A program made the position numbers and the translations under genes. A stretch of DNA of 64,000 bases, taken from contig NC_064614.1 in assembly GCF_023898315.1 (NCBI RefSeq), positions 495,024,109 through 495,088,108 of the forward strand, in the 5' to 3' direction. Positions 34,056 to 44,580 of the stretch are shown here, one piece after another (position 1 is the first letter of the stretch; each line of letters starts with the position of its first letter). Origin of the DNA: Schistocerca nitens (Eukaryota > Arthropoda > Insecta > Orthoptera > Acrididae). The notes under the pieces are model-generated. The model was not told the origin of the DNA. It saw only the letters and a program-made list of their open reading frames with translations, and did not search any database.

Positions 34056-36091
34056 ACCTGGTACCTTTACTCCGGGGCCATGTGAATCATGTGTAACTCA
34101 CACAAAAAAAATTTAAAAAAGGTACTAAAATGCCATATTTTCAATTTATTTGCACTTAACAAGTTTACTTGGAGCAAACTAAAGCAGGATATTGTAAAAA
34201 AGTAAATGGCCCCAAGAGGTCGGTAACCCAACTATACCATGGCAGTCAATGTGTTTTTTTGTTTCCTGTTGAATAACATTTCTTGTAATATTATGTTATA
34301 TAGTATTTTTATTTGTACTCATTTACTAGTTATAATCATCCAAATAAAAAAAGAGAAATTATAGAACTCTGGTTCCTATCGCCTTGCGAGAATTTTTGGG
34401 AATAATTAGGGGCAACGCCTGAAGAGAGATAATTCATTCTTTTGTGTGAGGGTAAATGTGGCAGTGGCAGTTATGGGTAGCTCTGATTTTTGTTTCGTTT
34501 TTTAAAGATTAAACTTAGTTAGTCAAGTAGACAGTTAGGCAAAAGAAAAACAAAAAATCGGTTAACGCTACCGGTCGTGTAAAAAAAGTGGCAAAAAGCG
34601 TTCCTGGAAACCGTGAGGTAGCATGATCGAATCTAGGTCTTTTTAGTCTTCGTTTTCATTTAGCCTCCACCTCTCAACGACGTGAGGAGTCGCCAGCAAC
34701 AACACGTTTTCCAGATTCCGTGTTGAACTGTAGCTCCATTTTCCCTGTTGGATAACTGACTTAGGCTAAGGACACGCAAGTCACCGAAGTGAAGTCCAAT
34801 ACAAAAATTTGTTCTAATAATGAAGTTTGTATGGAAGCCTCAGAGTGCGAGTCCTACTCATACTTGCTCTGTTTTTTCATTGTTGGGGATGTTTTTCCGC
34901 TTATGTCTCGGTTTATTGAACTTCCTGTGGTTTGCAATTCCTGCCTGTAGACTCCCGAACTGCGTCGGATTTGTTGCCGGCAACAGGTACCGTGAACCTG
35001 CGAATGGGCACCTATAACTGGCTGGAATGTTCTCCACACGCAGAGGATTCGAGGTATGCTACCTCGGGATGGTAGTTACGCTACTGTTCAGTTCTGAAGA
35101 AATATTATTTTATTTTTATTTTGTTCGTCTCAGTTGCAGGTGAATATACAATTTTTTCTGCATTGGGATCACTAGTTTTGAGCTGACACACCCTTTCTCA
35201 AACCACACACCTTGTTAACAACGTAACTAGTAATACCCAATGGTGCTAAAAGGCACAATTACCTTCTGTGAGGGAAGTCGAAGTGTGGTCAACAACTTGC
35301 TTATTTGTCTACTGTTGCACCTGAATGACAGTACCTGAATATCGAGTTTGGTCGTATCACTCAGGTGCAACAGTAGACATGGAGGCTACTTGCTGACCCC
35401 AGTTTGACTTTTTGCAGGGAAGTTAATCGTGTCTTTTGACACAATATTGTATCAATAGTTACAGTTAATAACATGGTGTGGGGTTTGAAAATGACTGTAT
35501 CAGCTCAAACCCGGTACCCATTTACATTCATACAACTGAAACTGACAAAATAAAATAAAAAACTATCAGATTTCCTCAAGAAGAGATTTGTGGTGTTCTT
35601 TCGAAAGTTAGCTGAGACATTTGGAACTTAAAGTATGTAAAAATATGGATGCATTTAGTAAAGTGTTTGTTGGAAGAGGTCACGAGTCCCATGACCCCTC
35701 CACTCCTCCGCCATCCCCCCCCCCCTCCCCACCGCACTCGAATCCGTGCTTGTGAATCTCCCTAAAAGATCGAAAAGCAAAAAATCAGACAAATACGGAG
35801 ACCTTACTGACGAGAAGCTAGGTAGATTGATCGCCTCACAGTCCATTAACCCCCGAGAAGAGAGGGGAGGGGAGGCGCACATCACAATTGCCGATCCGGG
35901 GCCCAAGAGAAATACGGGGCCCGCAAAAACATACTAGTCGCCTGGTCCGCCATACTTCGCGAACGCACTGCTCCGAGCCGGGCCACACATGAAATCAATA
36001 TGTCAGTGAAAAGGTAGCTACTAAAATATTAATTTCGCCGTGTGGTATAATTTAAACATGCTGTTAAGAATTATGAAACTCGCCTGAAGTA
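34056..36091. other. Unassigned DNA around a foldback repeat
   Basis: AT-rich sequence upstream of the piggyBac fragment, then the inverted repeat at 35100-35570 and a poly-C run at 35717-35731. Frames at 34820 and 35746 (under 66 codons) show no domain. Remainder of the piggyBac element may lie here but its end could not be placed. Confidence 0.5.
35100..35570. mobile_element. Foldback MITE with about 230-bp inverted arms
   Basis: The sequence from about 35106 to 35335 pairs with about 35340-35565 in reverse complement, including CTACTGTTGCACCTGA, ttgagctgayacag and the outer tttattttattttg. Arms carry scattered differences and small gaps. No coding capacity. A target duplication could not be read. 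Confidence 0.78.
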
Positions 36092-37500
36092 CACTACTGG
36101 CCATTAAAATTGCTACACCAAGAAGAAATGCAGATGATAAACGGATATCCATTGGACAAATATATTATACTAGAACCGGCATGTGATTACATTTTCACGC
36201 AATTTGGGTGCATAGATCCTGAGAAATCAGTACCCACAACAATCACCTCCGGCCATAATAACGGCCTTGATACGCCTGGGCATTGAGTCACACAGAGCTT
36301 GGATGGCGTGGACAGGTACAGCTGCCCATGCAGCTTCAACACCATACCACAGTTCACCAAGAGTAGTGACCGGCGTATTGTGACGAGCCAGTTGCTCGGT
36401 CACCATTGACCAGACGTTTTCAATTGGTGAGAGATCTGGAGAATGTGCTGGCCAGGGCAGGAGTCGAACATTTTCTGTATCCAGAAAGGCCCGTACAGGA
36501 CCTGCAACATGCGGTCGTGCTATATCCTTCTGGAATGTAGGGTTTCGCAGGGATCGAATGAAGGGTAGAGCCACGGGTCGTAACAAATCTGAAATGTAAC
36601 GTCCACCGTTCAAAGTGCCGTCAATGTGAACAAAAGGTGACCGAGACATGTAACCAACGGCACACCATACCATCACGCCGGGTGATACGCCAGAATGGCG
36701 ATGACGAATACACGCTTCGAATGTGGGTTCATCGCGATGTCGCAAAAAAGACGTGTGCGACCATCATGATGCTGTAAACAGAACCTGGATTCATCCGAAA
36801 AAATGACGTTTTGCCATTCGTGCACCCAGGTTCGTCGTTGAGTACACCATCGCAGGCGCTCCTGTCTGTGATGCAGCGTCAAGGGTAACTGCAGCCATGG
36901 TCTCCCAGCTGATAGTCCACGCTGCTGCAAACGTCGTCGAACTGTTCGTGCAGATGGTTGTTGTCTTGCAAACGTCCCCATCTGTTGACTCAGGTATCGA
37001 AACGTGGCTGCACGATCCTTTACAGTCATGCGGATAAGATTCCTCTCATCTCGGCTGCTAGTGATACGAGGCCGTTGGGATCCAGCACGGCGTTCCGTAG
37101 TACCCCCCTGAACCCACCGATTCCATATTCTGCTAACAGTCATTGGATCTCGACCAACGCGAGCAGCAATGTCGCGATACGATAAACCTCAATCGCGATC
37201 GGCTACAATCCGACCTTTATCAAAGTCTGAAACGTGATGGTACGCATTTCTCCCGCTTACATGAGGCATCTCAACAACGTTTCACGAGGCAACGCCGGTA
37301 AACTGCTGTTTATGTATGAGAAATCGGTTGGAAACTTTCCTCATGTCAGCACGTTGTAGGTGTCGCCACCGGCGCCAACCTTGTGTGAATGCTCTGAAAA
37401 GCTAATCATTTGCATATCACAGCATCTTCTTCCTGTCGGTTAAATTTCGCGTCTGTAGCACGTCATCTTCGTGGTGTAGCAATTTTAGTGGCTAGTAGTG
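36092..37500 (-). mobile_element. Tc1-like transposon
   Basis: Inverted ends begin CACTACTGGCCATTAAAATT (left) and CACTACTAGCCACTAAAATT (right), with TA duplications at 36090-36091 and 37501-37502. The transposase gene is on the minus strand. Confidence 0.93.
36227..37273 (-). pseudogene. Tc1-type DD34E transposase, nearly complete
   Basis: The likely start is a Met near 37265. A stop near 37191 cuts the DNA-binding part; 36673-37143 carries the second helix-turn-helix and IFSDESRF; a frame change near 36700 leads to 36227-36745 with PGVMVW, FQKDIARPH and SPDLSPIENVW. The three catalytic residues survive, with 34 residues between the second Asp and the Glu. One stop and one frameshift make it inactive. 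Confidence 0.9.
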
Positions 37501-37519
37501 TAATTACTCGCTCCCCGCC

Positions 37520-38263
37520 AGAGAGGGCTGCTGGCACTCGTAATACGTGCAGTGTCACGTGCTGAGACGTCCGCGCTGGGACCTGCCATTCACGTGAGCG
37601 TCGTGCCTATCTAACAGTCAAATGATGTCAGATAGAAAGCAATAACACTGTGTTTCTCTCAAGACGGTACCGTGAAACTAGTTCCAGCGAATCCACGTTA
37701 CATCAACTGACTGGGCAGTCGCTGGCGGGGCAGAGGAACGCGGCAAGTAAACTCTTCCTGCCGCGAGCCGGGGTCAATTCGGAAAGTCACGCGCTGCGCT
37801 CCGTGAGGCCGCCGGTCGGCTGACTCACGCCGCGTGTGAGCGGAAACGTCTCGCACGAAACGCTGCTGCCGATGCTGACGTGTCTTTAAGAGCATTCGGG
37901 TGCTCTTAATCGGTCGCTGCGGTAAAGCCTGCTCGACGGAGCGGGTTACCGCCGAATGTGTTTCTTCCCTTTCCGATCGGTGCCTCGTCCCCGTAATGAG
38001 CTAGTCGCGGGAGACGCATAAGGAAGCGGGCCAGCGTGTTTCTTGCCGCTGCGGCCAGTCGCAGTCCTTGCAAGGCGCTGCTTCGGGCAGACCGGTCTGT
38101 CTGTCCATACGTGTGGGGCTGGACTGGGTCGGAGCTGCCCAAACGGAGGCGCGGCCACAGCGCGCGATAAGGCGGCGGCGGAGGCGGAGGAGGCGGAGGG
38201 AGGCAGCCAGCCAGTGCGGCCGGCCGGCCAGCCAGTCAGTCAGTCAGTGATCGCGCGGCTGCC
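37520..38263 (+). promoter_or_regulatory. CpG-rich promoter region and 5' UTR
   Basis: GC- and CpG-dense sequence unlike the AT-rich surroundings, free of recognised repeats, leading into the secreted-protein exon. Three overlapping TCAGT motifs, the arthropod initiator consensus, lie at 38236-38248, just 16 bases before the ATG, so transcription could start there or upstream. No TATA box found. The role is inferred from position and composition. Confidence 0.5.
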
Positions 38264-38419
38264 ATGAGGGGAGGCGTGGGCGCAGGCTTGGGCTGCGGCC
38301 TTCTGCTGGCGGCGGCGCTGCTGGCTGCCGCTCCGGCCTCGGCGGGGCTGACGCGCAGGCGCGAGGACAAGACGCGCTGCCCGCAGGTCAAGGCGGTCCG
38401 CGACCTCGACGTGCACCAG
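38264..38419 (+). CDS. First coding exon of a secreted, possibly lipocalin-like protein
   Basis: ATG in a good context (gctgccATGa) opens a 27-residue signal peptide with a long Leu/Ala core ending APASA, then a mature start GLTRRREDKTRCPQVKAVRD and DLDVHQ. At 38420 the sequence CAG|GTAGGC is a good splice donor, and the exon is exactly 52 codons, phase 0. The mature CPxVKAVxDxDV pattern resembles the N-terminus of insect apolipoprotein D-type lipocalins, just before the GxWY motif that would be in exon 2 beyond a long intron. The family call is from memory. Exon 2 was not found within the window, which is plausible since locust introns are long. Alternative: any secreted protein. Confidence 0.55.
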
Positions 38420-38523
38420 GTAGGCCGCCACCGCTCCGGGGCTGTCTGGTGGGTCGGTGCATAAGCTCGTAGCGGTTTTCCTCAAGTTTAACGAACGCAA
38501 CAGACACACGTAACAGAGCTTTT

Positions 38524-38724
38524 GCCGGCCACGGTGGCCGTGCGGTTCTAGGCGCTCAGTCCGGAACCACGTGACTGCTACGGTCGCAGTTTCGAATCCT
38601 GCCTCGGGCATGGATGTGTGTGATGTCCTTATGTTAGTTAGGTTTAAGTAGTTCTAAGTTCTAGGGGACTGATGACCACAGATGTTAAGTCCCATAGTGC
38701 TCAGAGCCATTTGAACCATTTTTG
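38524..38724 (+). mobile_element. tRNA-headed SINE (A-head)
   Basis: Flanked by the 12-bp duplication AACAGAGCTTTT (38512-38523, 38725-38736). Lies about 100 bp inside the proposed first intron. Confidence 0.92.
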
Positions 38725-39515
38725 AACAGAGCTTTTAGTCCCCAGTAATATATTCTCCTTCACTATATGCAAAACTCTACAACGATGGGGTAGTTTTTCG
38801 ATTCTGTGACTGTGGAAACCATTTAGTTTTGAGGCGAAGAACTAATCCAGCCACGTTCGCTAAGCATTTTCATCCGGAGAAGAAGTTCCTCGAAGGTTGT
38901 TCGATAGAGAATGGAAAAGGTGAAAATCTGAGGGCGCAAGATCAGGTGAATAAGGTGAGAGCGGAATGTATGAATGCATTGTTTCGCGGCGATGTTGTTG
39001 TTGTTGTTGTTGTTGTGATCTTCAGTCCTGAGACTGGTTTGATGCAGCTCTCCATGCAACCCTATCGTGTGCAAGCTGATTCATCTCCCAGTACCTACTG
39101 CAACCTACATCCTTCTGAATCTGCTTAGTGTATTCATCTCTTGGTCTCCCTCTACGATTTTTACCCTCCACGCTGCCCTCCAGTGCTAAATTTGTGATCC
39201 CTTGATGCCTCAAAACATGTCCTACTAATCGGTCCCTTCTTTTGGTCAAGTTGTGCCACAAACTCCTCTTCTCCGCAATTCTATTCAATACTTCATCATT
39301 AGTTATGTGATCTACCCATCTAATCTTCAGCATTCTTCTGTAGCACCACATTTCGAAAGCTTCTATTCTCTTCTTGTCCAAACTATTTATCGTCCATGTT
39401 CCACCTCCACACATGTTTCAGAAACGACATCCTGACACTTAAATCTATGCTCGATGTTAACAAATTTCTCTTCTTCAGAAACGCTTTCCTTGCCATTGCC
39501 AGTCTACATTTTATA

Positions 39516-40937
39516 CACTCCTGGAAATGGAAAAAAGAACACATTGACACCGGTGTGTCAGACCCACCATACTTGCTCCAGACACTGCGAGAGGGCTGTA
39601 CAAGCAATGATCACACGCACGGCACAGCGGACACACCAGGAACCGCGGTGTTGGCCGTCGAATGGCGCTAGCTGCGCAGCATTTGTGCACCGCCGCCGTC
39701 AGTGTCAGCCAGTTTGCCGTGGCATACGGAGCTCCATCGCAGTCTTTAACACTGGTAGCATGCCGCGACAGCGTGGACGTGAACCGTATGTGCAGTTGAC
39801 GGACTTTGAGCGAGGGCGTATAGTGGGCATGCGGGAGGCCGGGTGGACGTACCGCCGAATTGCTCAACACGTGGGGCGTGAGGTCTCCACAGTACATCGA
39901 TGTGTTCCCCAGTGGTCGGCGGAAGGTGCACGTGCCCGACGACCTGGGACCGGACCGCAGCGACGCACGGATGCACGCCAAGTCCGTAGGATACTACGCA
40001 GTGCCGTAGGGGACCGCACCGCCACTTCCCAGCAAATTAGGGACACTGTTGCTCCTGGGGTATCGGCGGGGACCATTCGCAACCGTCTCCATGAAGCTGG
40101 GCTACGGTCCCGCACACCGTTAGGCCGTCTTCCGCTCACGCTCCAACATCGTGCAGCCCGCCTCCAGTGGTGTCGCGACAGGCGTGAATGGAGGGACGAA
40201 TGGAGACATGTCGTCTTCAGCGATGAGAGTCGCTTCTGCCTTGGTGCCAATGATGGTCGTATGCGTGTTTGGCGCCGTGCAGGTGAGCGCCACAATCAGG
40301 ACTGCATACGACCGAGGCACACAGGGCCAACACCCGGCATCATGGTGTGGGGAGCGATCAACTACACTGGCCGTACACCACTGGTGATCGTCGAGGGGAC
40401 ACTGAATAGTGCACGGTACATCCAAACCGTCATCGAACCCATCGTTCTACCATTCCTAGACCGGCAAGGGAACTTGCTGTTCCAACAGGACAATGCACGT
40501 CCGCATGTATCCCGTGCCACCCAACGTGCTCTAGCAGGTGTAAGTCAACTACCCTGGCCAATAAGATCTCCGGATCTGTCCCCCATTGAGCATGTTTGGG
40601 ACTGGATGAAGCGTCGTCTCACGCGGTCTGCACGTCCAGCACGAACACTGGTCCAACTGAGGCGCCAGGTGGAAATGGCATGGCAAGCCGTTCCACAGGA
40701 CTACATCCAGCATCTCTACGATCGTCTCCATGGGAGAATAGCAGCCTGCATTGCTGCGAAAGGTGGATATACACTGTACTAGTGCCGACATTGTGCATGC
40801 TCTGTTGCCTGTGTCTATGTGTCTGTGGTTCTGTCAGTGTGATCATGTGATGTATCTGACCCCAGGAATGTGTCAATAAAGTTTCCCCTTCCTGGGACAA
40901 TGAATTCACGGTGTTCTTATTTCAATTTCCAGGAGTG
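39516..40937 (+). mobile_element. Tc1-like transposon with intact transposase
   Basis: 1422 bp between TA dinucleotides (39514-39515, 40938-40939). Inverted ends start CACTCCTGGAAAT and match for 27 bases with two differences. It splits the RTE-like LINE, whose sequence resumes directly on the other side. The gene inside is open from ATG to stop. Confidence 0.96.
39760..40782 (+). CDS. Tc1-type transposase, apparently intact
   Basis: A 340-residue frame starting at MPRQRGREPY, a typical length for Tc1 transposases; an open upstream extension without support was not used. Residues 13-50 and 75-115 hold two helix-turn-helix DNA-binding parts, with a basic RRPGTGPQRR linker between. The catalytic triad is Asp155 (VFSDESRF), Asp244 (FQQDNARPH) and Glu277 (SPDLSPIEHVW). 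I count 32 residues between Asp244 and Glu277, two fewer than the usual 34. GIMVWG lies at 193-198. No stop or frameshift. The enzyme would cut the element at its inverted ends and insert it at TA. Expression and activity cannot be judged from sequence. Confidence 0.93.
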   Translation: MPRQRGREPYVQLTDFERGRIVGMREAGWTYRRIAQHVGREVSTVHRCVPQWSAEGARARRPGTGPQRRTDARQVRRILRSAVGDRTATSQQIRDTVAPGVSAGTIRNRLHEAGLRSRTPLGRLPLTLQHRAARLQWCRDRREWRDEWRHVVFSDESRFCLGANDGRMRVWRRAGERHNQDCIRPRHTGPTPGIMVWGAINYTGRTPLVIVEGTLNSARYIQTVIEPIVLPFLDRQGNLLFQQDNARPHVSRATQRALAGVSQLPWPIRSPDLSPIEHVWDWMKRRLTRSARPARTLVQLRRQVEMAWQAVPQDYIQHLYDRLHGRIAACIAAKGGYTLY

Positions 40938-41087
40938 TATCTTCTCTACATCGAGCATCATCAGTTATGTTCCTCCCCAAGTAGCAAAACTCCTTTACTA
41001 CTTTATATCGCGGCGATATGGATTAATAAAATTTTCTTGGGCTTCCAGCCGCGTCAGGTGGTTAAAATCCCACGAGGAGAAAGCAAG

Positions 41088-41283
41088 GTTCAAATGGCTC
41101 TGAGCACTATGGGACTTAACTTCTTAGGCCATCAGTCCCCTTAGAACTTGTAACTACTTAAACCTAACTAACCTAAGGACATCACATACATCCATGCCCG
41201 AGGCAGGATACGAACCTGCGGCCGTAGCGGTCGCGCGGTTCCAGACTGTAGCGCCTTTAACCGCTTGGCCACCCCGGGCCGGC
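41088..41283 (-). mobile_element. tRNA-headed SINE (A-head), antisense, in the Penelope fragment
   Basis: Flanked by the 12-bp duplication GGAGAAAGCAAG (41076-41087, 41284-41295). Confidence 0.93.
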
Positions 41284-41295
41284 GGAGAAAGCAAG

Positions 41296-41965
41296 AAACT
41301 TGTGTTTTCGCCTTTCTGTGGTACAGTGTCGGGAAAGATTAGCCGGCTCCTGAAGATATATAACATTTCATCGGAGTTCAGGCCTCCAGTGAAGATTCGT
41401 CAGCTCATGAGGCCTGTGTAGGACGATCTAGGGCTTAGAACGCCTGGGGTGTACAAGATACCATGTCACTGTGGCTGTTACTACGTCGACCAAACAGTAC
41501 GCACTGTGGAGTAACGCCGGACAGAACACGAGAGGTGCTTACGCCTAAGCTATTCAGAAAAATTAGCCGTGGCAGAACACGTCTTAGAAAATGGACACCG
41601 AATTCTATTCGACGAAACATCTGTCGTTATGAAGACGAAGGGATTTTGGGATAGCGTCATAAAAGAAGCTACTGAAAAAAAAGCCTTTGAAAACACCACC
41701 TGGCCGGCCAGTCTGGCCGAACGGTTCTAGGCGCTCGAGTCTGGAACCTCGCGACCGCTACGGTCGCAGGTTCGAATCCTGCCTCGGGCATGGATGTGTG
41801 TGATGTCCTTAGGTTAGTTCAGTTTGAGTAGTTCTAAGTTCTAGGGGACTGATGACCTCAGATGCTAAGTCCCATAGTGTTCAGAGCCAAAACACCACCA
41901 ACAAGGACGGCGGTTTGCAGCTCAGCACGGCTTGGGACCCGGCTATCTCGATGTTAAAACGGGCA
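41296..41965 (+). pseudogene. Penelope C-terminal region with GIY-YIG endonuclease
   Basis: Reads VSGKISRLLKIYN, RPPVKIRQL, then LGLRTPGVYKIPC and CGCYYVDQT, the GIY-YIG-like pair, followed by AVAEHVLENGHRILFDE and GFWDSVIKEA. In-frame stops at 41419-41421 and 41512-41514 and a SINE at 41701-41888 break it; a last block (GLQLSTAWDPAIS) follows the SINE. The endonuclease would nick the target for priming. Assignment rests on the order of these motifs, which is characteristic of the Penelope family. Confidence 0.82.
41701..41888 (+). mobile_element. tRNA-headed SINE (A-head) in the Penelope fragment
   Basis: Flanked by the 11-bp duplication AAAACACCACC (41690-41700, 41889-41899). Shorter tail, ending at gagcc. 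Confidence 0.93.
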
Positions 41966-42239
41966 CAACGGACGCGGCATGAAAACATTACCGTATATGG
42001 CGAGGAAGAGAGCACCAGTGACGTCACAGCCAGCAGTGCGGCTATATAACTATGCGGCCACGGCGACACAGCAGTCACTCTTACCACTTGACAATGACCG
42101 GGCAGTGCTCGGTCGAAAGCTCGTGGGATTTTAACCATCTGACGCGGCTGGAAGCCCGAGAAAATTTTATTAATTGAGAGCGGAATGATTTCTTAAGTCA
42201 ACTCCAGTATAGTATTTGTCATCAGTTTAGCAAAATGCG

Positions 42240-43150
42240 GTGTGGCCTTCTCACTTAACGCAGTCTTCCAAGTCGTCGTTCTTGAGTTATGTCTGCAAGA
42301 CGTCTCAGATGTTGGCAATAAATGTCAGCAGTGATGGTTACACCTCGGGCAACCAACCGTAGGACACCACAACGTCTGTGTTCCACCAGGTCCGTAAATT
42401 ATTTTTTTGTGGATGCGCGCAGGTCTTTATACGGACAGTTGCTGCTTTGTTTGGATTCAATCATTCCCTTCTTTTCCCTTTATGTTAGCATAAAGACACA
42501 ATTTATCGTTACCTGTAAAGACAGTGGACAGGAATAGTTGGCGTTGTTCACGGGCCAATTGATGACGAACAAGGAGAGATGCACATATTGCCACCTGTTG
42601 ATTTTTGTGATTTTAGCTTAGAGCATGCGGTACCCACACACCCTTTCTGTGAATCTTCCCCATTGCATGCTAATGTCACACGATGGTGAAACTATCTCAG
42701 TTCATCACATGTGCCAGGTCTCGAAAACACTGACATGGATCATTGTCGATTAATGCGCTTCAACGATCTTCATCAAGCCCTGAATGGCTTCCTGAACGTC
42801 GAGTGTCACCAATATGCCGGCAGTTGTGACCGAGCGGTTCTAGGCACTTCAGTCCGGAACCGCGCTGCTGCTACAGTCGCAGGTTCGAATCCTACCTCGC
42901 GCATGGATGTGCGTGACGTCTTTAGGTTAGTTAGGTATAAGTAGTTCTAATTCTAGGGGACTGATGACCTCAGATGTTAAGTCCCATAGTGCTTAGAGCC
43001 ATTTTTTGTTACCAATATGAAAACGGTTCTCCTTGAAACGAGGATATCATTTTGTTGCTTGCTCTGTGCAGTGTCCCCACACACGGTGCAAATGTTTCTG
43101 ACTGTCTCCGCTGCTGTCACCACTCTATTGAACTAATACAGAAGAATATG
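42240..43150 (-). pseudogene. mariner (Mos1-like) transposase remnant
   Basis: On the minus strand: HAMGKIHRKGVWVPHALS, then NHKNQQVAICASLL and RHQLAREQ, followed by VFTGNDKLCLY, where mariners have VTGDEKW. These match the middle of a mariner transposase up to the first catalytic block. Stops are frequent. A SINE sits at 42817. The ends of the element were not found and the C-terminal half is missing. Confidence 0.7.
42817..43007 (+). mobile_element. tRNA-headed SINE (A-head)
   Basis: Flanked by GTCACCAATATG (42805-42816) and GTTACCAATATG (43008-43019), one difference. Confidence 0.9.
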
Positions 43151-43361
43151 TCGGAAACGTTCCGAGTCCCTCACTTGGCACTTCATTTTCTATCGACCGC
43201 AGCTCCACCCACTATCTCCAAATGAGAAAATAATAACATGTAAACTCAGATAGCAACAGCGAACTGCAAATAAAAAATAGCAATCGATAAATACATAGCA
43301 ACGGGAATAACAACATGCAAAACAAAAACGCTACGAACTCATGCACCAACCCAGTACATGT

Positions 43362-43640
43362 TTATCTACATTTATACTCCGCAAGTCACGCTGCGGTATA
43401 TGGAAGAAGGTATTTTGCATACCACTGTCACTCTTCCGCTTTCCTGTTCCAGAAGCGAATGGATCATGGGATCAACAATTGCCGGCAAGCCTTCGTGTGG
43501 GCTTGAATCTCTCTAATTTACCTTGATGGCCTTTTCGCGAGATATACGTAGGAGGAAGCAATATATTTGCTGATTCTTCTAGGAACGTGTGCTGTTGGAG
43601 CTTTAACAGTAACCCACACCATGTCGCAGAACGCCTCTCT
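43362..43640 (-). mobile_element. CR1/jockey-like LINE fragment (LINE D), 3' end
   Basis: Begins on + with tatctacatttatactccgcaagtcac, the same 3' end as at 16072, and runs about 280 bp. Strongly 5'-truncated. Confidence 0.75.
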
Positions 43641-43880
43641 TGCAGCGTCTGCCGCTAGACTTGGTTGATCATCGCCGTGACACTTCCATGATTCGAATCC
43701 TGGCGTAGCTACAAATTTTCGCTCACCGCTTGAGTCTATACACATACATCACAGATCTTTCGGACTTGAAAAGCTCTCTCAAACCATTAGTTACATTTGA
43801 TAATTCTTTCATTTTTTTGACCACAGTTATCTAATAATGCTTGAATGATATTTCCACCATCTAACTCTACAAACTTCTTT

Positions 43881-44580
43881 ACATTATATTACTACTGTGA
43901 CGTCGTCCTCAAATGGTTCAAATAGCTCTGAGCACTATGGGACTTAACATATGAGGTCATCAGTCCCCTAGAACTTAGAACTACTTAAACCTAACTAACC
44001 TAAGGACATCACACACATCCATGTCCGAGGCAGGATTCGAACCTGCGACCGTAGTGGTCGCGCAGTTCCAGACTGAAGCGCCTAGAACCGCTCGGCCACC
44101 AGCGGCCGGCCGTCGTCCTCAAGCCATTATCAAGCACAACAATGTTGACTATAAATGGCATTTGTTAAGTAAAGTCATCGTCAACACCTATTGAACTGGG
44201 CGTCCCAGCGTACAGATACGCACAAAATCACCGAAATGTATGACATACAGGTAGCAAACAGTTTACCAGCCATAAAACAACTGAGACACAGAATAAACAT
44301 CAATACACGATCAGTAACTGCCATAGTACATATTCAGACCATATTCACTGCTCATGTAACTACTGTATTGATGATCATTGTGTGACTCATTTGTTTTATG
44401 GCTGATAAGCAAGTTTACTACCAGTCTGCTATATATTTCGTTGATTTTGTACTTATCTGCGCGTTGGGACACCCAATTCAATAGATCTTGACGATGACTT
44501 CACTTAACAAAGTATAATTATACCCAACACTGTTGCATTTGATAATTGTTTATGGCCGAAATGATGATAGTAATGTAAAT
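43881..44580. mobile_element. MITE with long inverted arms, carrying a SINE
   Basis: Arms of about 220 bp: the left arm (43881-43900 plus 44123-44290) pairs with about 44390-44580, e.g. gtaaagtcatcgtcaacacctattgaactggg against its diverged complement near 44470-44510. Outer ends start ttacatta. No coding capacity; about 490 bp without the SINE. Confidence 0.75.
43913..44110 (-). mobile_element. tRNA-headed SINE (A-head), antisense, in the MITE arm
   Basis: Flanked by the 12-bp duplication CGTCGTCCTCAA (43901-43912, 44111-44122). Confidence 0.93.

Larger units (their letters stand above)
38992..41018 (-). mobile_element. RTE-like LINE (LINE A), 3' part, split by a Tc1 element
   Basis: Antisense copy of the family at 44872-47957. 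The 3' tail is a (GTT)n run on + at 38995-39016, meaning (AAC)n on the LINE strand. The C-terminal ORF2 block (CETWTI-like region, EAFEMWCYRRMLKI) is at 39022-39414. It continues after the Tc1 insertion at 40940 (catcatcagttatg, ccaagtagcaaaact) and is 5'-truncated at about 41018. Confidence 0.82.
41022..42174 (+). mobile_element. Penelope-like element, 5'-truncated, with inverted ends
   Basis: Outer segments of about 55 bp (41022-41076 and 42119-42174) are reverse complements with a few differences (attaataaaatttt...gcttccagccgcgtcag). The interior has the end of a Penelope RT region and a GIY-YIG endonuclease. Two SINEs interrupt it. Penelope elements often have complex or inverted terminal copies. 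The inverted end contains ctgacgcggctggaagcccgag, which might be a degraded hammerhead core. Confidence 0.82.

Noticed and set aside
34820-35017. Small secreted protein
   Set aside because: A 65-codon frame with a hydrophobic stretch but no supporting context; matched on the other strand by a similar open frame.
37698-38158. Antisense genes in the CpG-rich region
   Set aside because: Open frames there follow from high GC content; they show no domain and overlap in several frames.
38068-38250. Arg-rich protein MQGAASGRPV...
   Set aside because: A product of the GGC/GGA-rich 5' UTR; the frame at 38264 with a signal peptide and a splice donor is far better supported.
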